NCBI GenBank assembly: GCA_030537145.1
Contig: JAUNON010000004.1
Location: forward strand, 35,617-99,616
Source: Lachnospiraceae bacterium
GTDB lineage: Bacteria; Bacillota; Clostridia; Lachnospirales; Lachnospiraceae
Reading direction: 5' to 3'
Length of the DNA stretch: 64,000 bases
Position 1 is the stretch's first letter, and every line of letters starts with the position of its first letter. Both the position numbers and the translations under genes were made by a program. Under the pieces are notes generated by a model, which was given only the letters and a program-made list of their open reading frames with translations, was not told the origin of the DNA and did not search any database. Of the stretch, positions 11,846 to 19,304 are shown one piece after another.

Positions 11846-12015
11846 AAAAAATGCCTTCGGCATCTCAACTCCCCTGCCCCTCAATCTTGAGGGGAGAAGG
11901 CATTTTTTGCGCCGGATGCAGATTGCGCAGCAATCAATTCTTATGCATCCGTGCGCATCAATGCCTGCAGGGCTTTTTATGATATAGGGAAGGGAAAACT
12001 TTCCTAATATCATAA
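11846..12015. repeat. Modular intergenic repeat, copy 1
   Basis: The element holds three blocks. Block A (11846-11908) is a hairpin with outer arms AAAAAATGCCTTC and GAAGGCATTTTTT and an inner CCCCTCAATCTTGAGGGG hairpin. Block B follows (GCGCCGGATGCAG to GCATCCGTGCGCATCA, ending about 11960). Block C (11977-12015) is a palindrome TTATGATAT...ATATCATAA with a purine-rich centre. Blocks A and B are nearly identical to copy 3 at 49.3 kb. It lies between the yifB promoter region and the sugar transporter terminator. The rest of this 449-base gap shows no gene. Confidence 0.85.
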
Positions 12016-12154
12016 AGATTTCTTTTCGATACTGAAACATGAGCGAAACGCTCTGATATGAAATGTGATATGATTTCACAAATTATGAAATAACATATTG
12101 CTATTTTACTATATTGAAATGGAAAATGCAAGCTTCATCCGGCAGATTTCCGAA

Positions 12155-12218
12155 TTCAAAAAAAGAAGCTGCCGCAAAATCGAAATCCAGAAGGATCTTT
12201 CAATTTTACGACAGCCCG
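12155..12218 (-). terminator. Terminator of the sugar ABC operon
   Basis: On the minus strand GGGCTGTCGTAAAATTG pairs with CGATTTTGCGGCAGC, followed by TTCTTTTTTT. It lies 25 bases after the permease stop codon and uses the GGCTGCCGCAAAA stem seen elsewhere in the window. Confidence 0.8.
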
Positions 12219-12241
12219 CAAAAATATTTTTCGATAAGGCT

Positions 12242-13213
12242 TTATCTTCCTGCCTTTTTATTACGGATCCAGTCTACATATACTGCCAGCAGAATTACGA
12301 AGCCCTTTACGATGAACTGCCAGTTGGAGTCCACGCCCATCAGGTTCAGACCATTGTTCAGAACACCAATAATCAAAACGCCGATCAGGGTTCCGCCGAT
12401 TCTTCCGGAACCGCCGCTCATGGAGGTTCCGCCTACGACTACGGCTGCGATGGCATCCATCTCAGCGCCGTCTCCTGCGGTGGGCTGGCCGGAGTACAGA
12501 CGGGAGGCCGTCACGATACCTGCCAGACCTGACATCAGTCCTGTATAGGCATAAATGATAAATTTCACTTTCTTTACATTAATACCGGAAAACTGCGCTG
12601 CCTGCGCATTGCCGCCTACCGCATACATATGACGGCCCAGCTTTGTACGGTTAATGATTAATGCCGCAATAATAAATACAATCAGCATCAGGATAACCGG
12701 GGTAGGAACCGGTCCCACATATCCGGCGCCCGGGAATTTGAAAGCATCAGTCATACAGCGGATGGGAGCGCCGCCGGTCAGTACCAGGGCAATACCCTTC
12801 GTAATATTCATCGAAGCCAGGGTCACGATGAAGGGCGGAATATCCGTCATACTGATTACAAAACCGTTGAAAATGCCGACAAGTGCGCCAACCAAAAGAG
12901 CGGCCAGGAAGCCAACGATCTCCGGAAGTCCCAGATTTACCACACAGCCTGCCGCCACACAGCCGGACAGGGCAATTACGGAACCAACGGAAAGCTCAAT
13001 ACCGCCAAGAATAATAACCATCGTCATACCTGTGGCCAGGAAAAGGTTGGTTGAATTCTGACGCAGGATATTGAAAATATTCTTCTGGGTCAAAAAGGTG
13101 GTTCTGGTTCTCGGGAAGATCACCAGAAAGATGCACATTGCCAGCAGGGCAATGATAATACCAATATTATCTTTAAAATATTTGACAACTCCGTTTTTTA
13201 CTCTGGATGCCAT
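12242..13213 (-). CDS. RbsC-type sugar ABC transporter permease
   Basis: This is the membrane channel subunit of a carbohydrate uptake transporter of the CUT2 class. The product is 323 residues with about nine to ten hydrophobic segments. The family signature region GGIELSVGSVIALSG (residues about 68-82) and the cytoplasmic loop GGNAQAAQFSGINVKKVKF that contacts the ATPase are intact. The C-terminus reads GVLNNGLNLMGVDSNWQ. It is the last gene of the operon, 23 bases after the ATPase gene, and is followed by a terminator. Substrate cannot be fixed; a pentose or hexose such as galactose, ribose or xylose is typical for the class. Confidence 0.93.
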   Translation of the reverse strand: MASRVKNGVVKYFKDNIGIIIALLAMCIFLVIFPRTRTTFLTQKNIFNILRQNSTNLFLATGMTMVIILGGIELSVGSVIALSGCVAAGCVVNLGLPEIVGFLAALLVGALVGIFNGFVISMTDIPPFIVTLASMNITKGIALVLTGGAPIRCMTDAFKFPGAGYVGPVPTPVILMLIVFIIAALIINRTKLGRHMYAVGGNAQAAQFSGINVKKVKFIIYAYTGLMSGLAGIVTASRLYSGQPTAGDGAEMDAIAAVVVGGTSMSGGSGRIGGTLIGVLIIGVLNNGLNLMGVDSNWQFIVKGFVILLAVYVDWIRNKKAGR

Positions 13214-13236
13214 AATGTTTCCTCCTTCAATTTCGC

Positions 13237-14718
13237 TTAATTCGCTGCAAGCTGCATGATTTTTTCCTGCGTCACGGTCTCATGATCCAGGCATCCCGTT
13301 ACACGTCCTTCATTCATGACGTAAACACGGTCGCTCATATTGATGATCTCCGGCATTTCCGAAGAAATCATAATAATAGACATTCCGTTTTTCACCAGCT
13401 CGTTCATGATAGAATAGATCTCTGCCTTGGCGCCCACATCCACACCTCTTGTAGGCTCATCCAAAATCAGGATTTCCGGATCCGTAGCCAGCCAGCGGCC
13501 GATCATCACCTTCTGCTGGTTTCCGCCGGAAAGGTTTCCGATTACCTGATCCTGGCTGGGTGTTTTCGTTGCCATCAGATCGATATACTTCTGGGTAATC
13601 TCTTCTTCCTTTTTGCTGTTCACATGAAGCTTGCCGATAAACTGATTCAATACCTGTATCGTGGAATTGTATTTCACACTCTGCACTTTATAGAGGCCTT
13701 CTGTCTTACGGCTCTCCGGCACCAGTGCGATCCCGTATTTCAGCGCATCGATAGGAGATTTGATATGTACTTTTTTTCCTTTCACATAAACTTCTCCGGA
13801 CATATGGGGCGCCAGGCCGAATATTGCCTTCATCGTCTCGCTCCGTCCGGCACCCACCAGGCCGGCAAAGCCGAGGATCTCGCCCTTGTGCAGTTCAAAG
13901 CTGGCGTCCTTTGCCATCTTTCCGTCTGAAATGTGTTCGCATTTCAGAATCACTTCGCCCGGCTCGAGGAAATCTCTTGTATAATAATTTGTCAGCTCAC
14001 GTCCTACCATCAATGCGATCAGTTCATCCGTGTTGGTCTCCTTCACAACTCTGGTTCCAACCGTCTGGCCATCCCGCATTACGGTAACGCGGTCACAGAT
14101 TTCTTCCAACTCACTCATCTTATGAGAAATATAAATAATACCAACGCCCTTTTTCGTCAGCGTTCTTATCGTTTCAAATAAAAAGCCCACCTCTTTATCG
14201 GATATGGAGGACGTGGGCTCATCCATAACCAGAATCTTTGAATTAAAGGAGATTGCTTTCACGATCTCTACCATCTGCTGCTGGGCGATGGTCAGCTTCT
14301 CTACCAGCATATCTGCCTTAATATTCATCTCATACGTATCAAGGAGCCGCTGGGCATCCTCAATCATTTTTCTGTGATTTACGTTCAGGCTGGTTCCCGG
14401 TTCCCGTCCCAGGAAAATATTCTCGGCAACCGTCATATACGGAACCAGTACCAGTTCCTGATGAACGATGGAAATACCGGCCGCCCGGGCTGCCACAACG
14501 CCATCGATCTGCGCTTTCTGTCCTTCAATAAAAATTTCCCCTGCATCCGCATGGTAAATACCGCCCAGAACCTTGATCAGCGTAGATTTTCCGGCTCCGT
14601 TTTCACCAAGAAGCGCATGTACCTCTCCCGCTTTTAGCTGAAGGCTTACATTCTGCAGCGCCTTCACGCCGGGAAAAGATTTGTCGATTCCTTTCATTTC
14701 AAGCAAGTACTCACTCAC
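13237..14718 (-). CDS. RbsA-type sugar ABC transporter ATPase (two nucleotide-binding domains)
   Basis: It energises sugar uptake with the permease downstream. The product is 493 residues and holds two ABC cassettes, as in RbsA/MglA/XylG. The first has Walker A GENGAGKST, a degenerate signature (LTIAQQQMVEIVKA) and Walker B ILVMDEPTSS. The second has a degenerate Walker A (GLVGAGRSE) but an intact signature LSGGNQQKV and Walker B ILILDEPTRG, the usual asymmetry of the family. It is separated from the binding-protein gene by a strong hairpin, which should lower its expression relative to that gene. Confidence 0.95.
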   Translation of the reverse strand: MSEYLLEMKGIDKSFPGVKALQNVSLQLKAGEVHALLGENGAGKSTLIKVLGGIYHADAGEIFIEGQKAQIDGVVAARAAGISIVHQELVLVPYMTVAENIFLGREPGTSLNVNHRKMIEDAQRLLDTYEMNIKADMLVEKLTIAQQQMVEIVKAISFNSKILVMDEPTSSISDKEVGFLFETIRTLTKKGVGIIYISHKMSELEEICDRVTVMRDGQTVGTRVVKETNTDELIALMVGRELTNYYTRDFLEPGEVILKCEHISDGKMAKDASFELHKGEILGFAGLVGAGRSETMKAIFGLAPHMSGEVYVKGKKVHIKSPIDALKYGIALVPESRKTEGLYKVQSVKYNSTIQVLNQFIGKLHVNSKKEEEITQKYIDLMATKTPSQDQVIGNLSGGNQQKVMIGRWLATDPEILILDEPTRGVDVGAKAEIYSIMNELVKNGMSIIMISSEMPEIINMSDRVYVMNEGRVTGCLDHETVTQEKIMQLAAN

Positions 14719-14747
14719 TAATCGCCACCACCTGTCTTAAGTCTGAT

Positions 14748-14820
14748 AAAAAGGGCTGTTGCAAAATCAAATGCGTAGGTTTCTGACATCTCTTCGCAAA
14801 TTGAATTTTACAACAGCCCC
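14748..14820 (-). terminator. Intra-operon terminator/attenuator between rbsB-like and rbsA-like genes
   Basis: On the minus strand GGGGCTGTTGTAAAATTCAA pairs with TTGATTTTGCAACAGCCC, followed by TTTTT. The stem is about 20 bases. It lies between the binding-protein stop codon and the ATPase start, so it probably acts as a partial terminator giving excess binding protein. Confidence 0.8.
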
Positions 14821-14840
14821 TCCATATTGCTAATATCTGA

Positions 14841-15773
14841 TTACTGCCATCCGTCTGTGCCGTAGTCATCTACATTGTCGGCTGTTACAAGGAATGTCTC
14901 GATCGGAATATATGCTTCCACTTCTTCGCCATCCAGCCAAGCGTATGCAGTTTCAGCAATGGTCTTGCCGATGGTGATCGGAGACTGAGCGCCGGTTCCT
15001 TCCAGGATCGTATCCTTCAGCAGAGCCTTTACATCCGGAGAACCATCAACACCGTAAATCAGAGGAGTAACGCCTGCTGCGTCTGCTGCTGCGTATGCAC
15101 CCAGAGCGGTCGGGTCATTTCCGCCGAAAATAGCAACTACATCCGGATTAGCGGTCAGAAGGTCAGTAGCTTTTTCATTCGATACCTGCTGATTGCCCTG
15201 TGCATCCTGCTGTCCAACTACATTAAAGGTAACGCCGGACTCTTCGATCGCATCCAGGAAACCATTGGTTCTGTCTGTTACAGACTGCATCGTCGGGGAG
15301 TCAAGTACCAGGATATCTCCGCCCTCGGGAACCTTCTTTGCCAGATCCTCACCGCATACATAGCCTGCATTGTAGTTATCGGAACCAGCGTAGGATACCA
15401 GATAGCTCATATCGCCAACCTCTGTATCAAAGCCGAACATGGGGATCTCTGCTTCCTTCAGAGCATCCAGAGCCGGGATAATACCGTCAGCATCTACCGG
15501 ATTAACGAACATCAGGTCGATATTCTGAGAGATCAGATCCTCTACCTGGTCGATCTGAGTATTGGAATCATTACCCGGATCCACAGAGATCAGCTCATCA
15601 CCGTTTGCCTCTACTACTTCTCTGATAGCGCCCTCAAGTGCTACGAAGAACGGGTTCGTTCCATCCATACAGGTATAACCGATCTTCAGGCCTTCTGCGG
15701 ATGCGCTCATGCCTGCCAGAGCTGTCATAGCTGCTGTCACTGCTGCCAATTTAACAAGTGTTTTTCTGTTCAT
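14841..15773 (-). CDS. RbsB-type sugar-binding protein of the ABC transporter
   Basis: It captures the sugar outside the cell for the RbsA/RbsC-type transporter. The product is 310 residues: signal peptide (about residues 1-26, ending ASA), then the two-lobe periplasmic-binding fold (Peripla_BP_4) with GYTCMDGTNPFF, GGNDPTALGA, YGVDGSPD and AQSPITIG. There is no lipobox cysteine, so membrane attachment is not obvious, which is unusual in a Gram-positive. The same motifs occur in the sensor protein at 19.3-20.2 kb. It has its own strong promoter and a catabolite-control site. Confidence 0.93.
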   Translation of the reverse strand: MNRKTLVKLAAVTAAMTALAGMSASAEGLKIGYTCMDGTNPFFVALEGAIREVVEANGDELISVDPGNDSNTQIDQVEDLISQNIDLMFVNPVDADGIIPALDALKEAEIPMFGFDTEVGDMSYLVSYAGSDNYNAGYVCGEDLAKKVPEGGDILVLDSPTMQSVTDRTNGFLDAIEESGVTFNVVGQQDAQGNQQVSNEKATDLLTANPDVVAIFGGNDPTALGAYAAADAAGVTPLIYGVDGSPDVKALLKDTILEGTGAQSPITIGKTIAETAYAWLDGEEVEAYIPIETFLVTADNVDDYGTDGWQ

Positions 15774-15789
15774 TGTTCATCCTCCTTAT

Positions 15790-15803
15790 TGGAAACGTTT
15801 TAA
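15790..15803 (-). promoter_or_regulatory. Probable cre site (CcpA) at the rbsB-like gene
   Basis: TTAAAACGTTTCCA on the minus strand fits the Gram-positive cre pattern TGWAARCGYTWNCW at 13 of 14 positions. It starts just after the predicted transcription start and would let CcpA block transcription when preferred sugars are present. ccpA is not in the window. Confidence 0.5.
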
Positions 15804-15812
15804 AGTAGTTAT

Positions 15813-15841
15813 ATTATAACGAATTACCTGGCAATTATCAA
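15813..15841 (-). promoter_or_regulatory. Promoter of the rbsB-like gene
   Basis: TTGATA (15836-15841), a 17-base spacer and a perfect TATAAT (15813-15818) on the minus strand. It separates the transporter genes from the upstream sensor operon, so the transporter can be driven on its own and is a natural target of the response regulator. Confidence 0.75.
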
Positions 15842-15984
15842 CTGAATTTTGTAATTTTTTTCTAATGACATTTGTCATATACCATATGCTCATTGTCACA
15901 ATGCACAATATACAGACATTACTCGTTTTTCCCTGAGACACCGCCTGCGCCGGAGCCACCCCGACCAGGCCTGCAGAAGCTCCG

Positions 15985-17301
15985 CTACTGCTTCAGATAA
16001 TCATTCACCGTCCTTTGGAGAATCTTCAGGCTGCTGTCAATGGACTTTCCGTTTTCCAGAATGGAACGGATCTCACTGTCCGCCAGAGACATGGCCTGCT
16101 CGTACTTTTTAAACTGCGGCTCAATATGGCCCTCTTCGATTACCCGGCCAAGAAGATTTCCGCTGATTACCGTATCTCCCTCTTCCATATCCTTCTGGAC
16201 GATCCGCTCCATCTCCTCCGACTGCGTCACGTCCTTCAGCACGGAGGCGCCCTGGGAGTACCGGTAAATATCCGTCTGTATCGCTTCATCGTAGGTAAGC
16301 AGCTTCAAAAACTCCCACGCCAGCTTTTCATGCTTCGTGTTGGCACTGATACCCATCAGCAGCGCCCCCACCCGGGAGCTGTTTCCTCCCTGAGGGCCCG
16401 CCGGCATGGTAATGCAGTCCCACTGGAAATTGGCGTACCGCTTAATCTTATAGGGATAGGTTTTGTACGTCCGGTATTCCGCAAAGGTCAACGGCATAAA
16501 AGCCACATTTCCGCCGTTAAAATCATCCTGTTCCACCTTCTGCCCCTGATTTAATTCATTTAACTGACAGACAAATTTCACAGCATCCGCCACCTCCGTA
16601 TTGCTGAAGCTGGATTCCGTTCCCTTTTCTCCGAACAGCTCCACGCCATTGGAGTAGACTGCATCCGTCCAGTCATAATTGTATATGCCAAACTGATCGA
16701 TCAGCCCGTCCCCGTTCAGATCCCGTGTTACCCTGCTGCAGATGTGATACAATTCATCCCAGCTCCAGTCCTGATCCGGAATCTCAATATTTTCCTTCAT
16801 CAAAAGCGTTTTATTTACAAACATCAGGGTCGGCACTGTCTCATAAGGCAGAGCGTACTGAGTATTCTCATACTGACCAATGGCCAGGGCGCTGGAAAAA
16901 TATTTTCCGCTGTCAAAGTCCTGGTCCCGGGCCATCAGACTCTCCAGGTTTTTAATAATGCCCAGAGACGTAAACTGATTAAAATCCGTGCCCAGCACCA
17001 TAAACACATCCGGCACTTCCCCGCTTAAAATTTTTCTGGAAAACCATTCCGAATAATCCTCCTTGCGGACACCGCTGTAATAGTGAATTTTTACGCCGGG
17101 ATGCTCCGCCTCAAAGCGCCGGATCGCCTCATCAATGATCACAAAGCTGTTGGCATTGGCCACCTCCCAGTTGCTGCCCGTAAACATACCGAATTCCAGC
17201 ACAATTTCCCGGGGCCCGGCAGAGGAAACTGCCAGGACCAGAAGAAGCGCTGCCGCCGCAAGAATCGCCCCCGCCAGAAAGCCCTTATATCTCTTTTTCA
17301 T
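15985..17301 (-). CDS. Extracellular solute-binding protein, family 1, in the sensor operon
   Basis: The product is 438 residues. A basic start and a hydrophobic stretch (about residues 9-28, AGAILAAAALLLVLAVSSAG) form an uncleaved anchor or signal without a lipobox cysteine. The mature part has the family-1 binding-protein pattern: AIRRFEAEHPGVKIHYYSG, GEVPDVFMVLG, YALPYETVPTLMFVNKTL and GALLMGISANTKHEKLAWEFLK. Such proteins normally feed CUT1 transporters, but no CUT1 permease is nearby. It begins five bases after the response regulator gene. It may be an accessory sensor that acts on the kinase, or may deliver to a permease elsewhere. Confidence 0.85.
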   Translation of the reverse strand: MKKRYKGFLAGAILAAAALLLVLAVSSAGPREIVLEFGMFTGSNWEVANANSFVIIDEAIRRFEAEHPGVKIHYYSGVRKEDYSEWFSRKILSGEVPDVFMVLGTDFNQFTSLGIIKNLESLMARDQDFDSGKYFSSALAIGQYENTQYALPYETVPTLMFVNKTLLMKENIEIPDQDWSWDELYHICSRVTRDLNGDGLIDQFGIYNYDWTDAVYSNGVELFGEKGTESSFSNTEVADAVKFVCQLNELNQGQKVEQDDFNGGNVAFMPLTFAEYRTYKTYPYKIKRYANFQWDCITMPAGPQGGNSSRVGALLMGISANTKHEKLAWEFLKLLTYDEAIQTDIYRYSQGASVLKDVTQSEEMERIVQKDMEEGDTVISGNLLGRVIEEGHIEPQFKKYEQAMSLADSEIRSILENGKSIDSSLKILQRTVNDYLKQ

Positions 17302-17306
17302 CCGTG

Positions 17307-17990
17307 TTATTTCTCCCCGTATTCTTCCTGTGCATACTGGGCCGCATTGGTCTGTATGGCCCAGATGGCAAGCTGGGTTCGGTCTCTGAGGTTCAGCTTA
17401 TTCAAAATCCCGCTGAGATAATTCCGAACCGTCCCTTCTGACAGCTTTACCGCTTCTGCGATTTCCTTGTTGGCCGCCCCGGTGGCTACCTGGGCGATGA
17501 TCTTCCATTCCGTCCGGGAAAGCTGCTCCGCATCTTTATTTCCCACGGAAATCACATAATCCGCCTGCGCCATCTGCGAAAACAGCTTCAGCACCTTGGT
17601 TGCAATATCCGGGTTAATCATGGCCTTTCCGCTGTAAACAGTCCGGATGGCATTTTCCAGCTGGTCCATGGAAATTCCCTTCAGCAGATACCCGCTGGCT
17701 CCGTATTTCAAAGCGTTATACACATATTCATCATCGTCAAAGGTAGTCAGGATGATAATCTTGATATCCGGATACTGGTCCTTAATAATCTTGGTGCACT
17801 GCACCCCGTCCATTTTCGGCATACGCACATCCATCAGAATCACATCCGGCCTTTGCCTGCGTATGCTTGTAATTACCGCCTGGCCGTCTGCCACCGCATC
17901 CGTTACCGTAATTTCTTCTTTTGTGTTCAAAACGATCTGCAGGCTCTGACGGATCAACTCCTGATCATCTGCGATCAATACTTTAATCAT
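17307..17990 (-). CDS. NarL/LuxR-family response regulator
   Basis: The product is 227 residues. The receiver domain (1-120) has the acidic pair in IADDQELIRQ, the phosphoacceptor in ILMDVRMPKMDG (Asp near residue 53), and the Lys in GASGYLLKGI. The C-terminal LuxR-type helix-turn-helix (about 150-215) reads LSRTEWKIIAQVATGAANKE then LSEGTVRNYLSGILNKL. Its ATG overlaps the end of the kinase gene (ATGATTAA), so translation is coupled. It probably activates the transporter promoter 1.5 kb downstream; the binding site is not known. Confidence 0.93.
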   Translation of the reverse strand: MIKVLIADDQELIRQSLQIVLNTKEEITVTDAVADGQAVITSIRRQRPDVILMDVRMPKMDGVQCTKIIKDQYPDIKIIILTTFDDDEYVYNALKYGASGYLLKGISMDQLENAIRTVYSGKAMINPDIATKVLKLFSQMAQADYVISVGNKDAEQLSRTEWKIIAQVATGAANKEIAEAVKLSEGTVRNYLSGILNKLNLRDRTQLAIWAIQTNAAQYAQEEYGEK

Positions 17991-19293
17991 AATTCTCCCC
18001 CCATCTTATCGGAATGCGCGCCGTTACCGTAAAGCCATTTCTTCCGTCAAAAGCAACGGTTCCCTGCAGCATTTCGATTCTTTCCTTTATATGCTTTGTT
18101 CCAAAGCCGCTTTTCATATCCTTGCAGCCCTTTCCGTTATCCCGAATCACAAGGCAGATTTCCCCCTCCTCTTTTTTCATGGAGATCCAGATTTTTTTTG
18201 CTTCTCCATGGCGGACCGCATTGGTAATGCTCTCCTGAATCACACGGTAGATCGCATTCTCCTCATCTTCATCAAACTTCAGACACTGCTCGTCCGTCTC
18301 AAAAAAAATCTGCACATCGGACATCTGACTCATATCTGTTATCATTTTCCGGACAGCCACCTCCAGGCTAAGCCGTTCCAGCGCATCCGGACGCAGCTCG
18401 TTTACCGAACGCCGGATATCCCGGATCCCCTCGCGGCTCACATCCGACAGCTTCCCTAGCTGCGCCTTGGTCAGCTCCGGATTGCTGTCAATCAGAGCCA
18501 GACAGGCATCGATGCCCATGGCAATTCCCGTAAGGGTATGCCCCAGGGTATCATGGATCTCTCTTGCCAATCGGTTTCTCTCCCGGGTCTGGGCCATCCG
18601 CTCACTCATATCCGCATATTCCTGAAGCTGTTCATTCGCCTTTTGTATCTCGCGGTACAGCATATTGACCTCTTCAATCGTTCCCCGCTGTACGTTGATC
18701 ACGTAAATACAATATACAATAAACAGGATAATGCTCAGTGAATTCATAATATTATAAGCGCTGAGCAGATACTGCTGCGTAGTACTCGAATAGTAATGAA
18801 CATAATCCGAAAAATTGTACAGAGGCATATTAATAGAAAGTACGCTGTAATCTGCCACAAGATAGCCGGATATTGCCATCACAACAAAAAGAAGCCGCAG
18901 CTTCCTGTCCTTGGAATAAGCGATGGTATAGGCGAATACCAGCAGCAAAAGGCCGTTGTAATTAAAATCCAGACAGTAAATAATAGCAATACACAGTCCA
19001 AAATCCAGCGCCAGACTGGCAATGTTCCACCAGCCGGGCAGCATCCTCCCCATCTGGCGGGTAATAAAAGAAACTGCCAGAAGAGCCATCAGCACCATGC
19101 AGATAATCAGATTTTTCCTGGGATTTACCGGGATGGTCTCTACACTGTCCAGAAAGACCCTGGCATCGTAATGAGACCGGATCAGCTCTGAAGTACTGTA
19201 GATCACGATGCTGATAAAAGCAACCGCCAGAAAATTGACTGCAAGCAGGGCTCCCTGGAAGGTTACAACATAACGTTCTTTTCCATTGTCCAT
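17983..19293 (-). CDS. Sensor histidine kinase, NarX/DesK type (HisKA_3)
   Basis: The product is 436 residues. About six hydrophobic segments fill residues 12-210, then a short coiled region (EEVNMLYREIQKANEQLQEY), the HisKA_3 dimerisation and phosphoacceptor box RLAREIHDTLGHTLTGIAMG, and a HATPase domain with N-box ESITNAVRHGEAKKI and G-box DNGKGC...GFGTKHIKERIEML. A GTG seven codons upstream is possible, but AGGAGG is best placed for the ATG used. There is little extracellular sequence, so ligand sensing probably needs the binding protein encoded just upstream. Confidence 0.92.
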   Translation of the reverse strand: MDNGKERYVVTFQGALLAVNFLAVAFISIVIYSTSELIRSHYDARVFLDSVETIPVNPRKNLIICMVLMALLAVSFITRQMGRMLPGWWNIASLALDFGLCIAIIYCLDFNYNGLLLLVFAYTIAYSKDRKLRLLFVVMAISGYLVADYSVLSINMPLYNFSDYVHYYSSTTQQYLLSAYNIMNSLSIILFIVYCIYVINVQRGTIEEVNMLYREIQKANEQLQEYADMSERMAQTRERNRLAREIHDTLGHTLTGIAMGIDACLALIDSNPELTKAQLGKLSDVSREGIRDIRRSVNELRPDALERLSLEVAVRKMITDMSQMSDVQIFFETDEQCLKFDEDEENAIYRVIQESITNAVRHGEAKKIWISMKKEEGEICLVIRDNGKGCKDMKSGFGTKHIKERIEMLQGTVAFDGRNGFTVTARIPIRWGENYD

Positions 19294-19304
19294 CCTTCTT
19301 CCTC

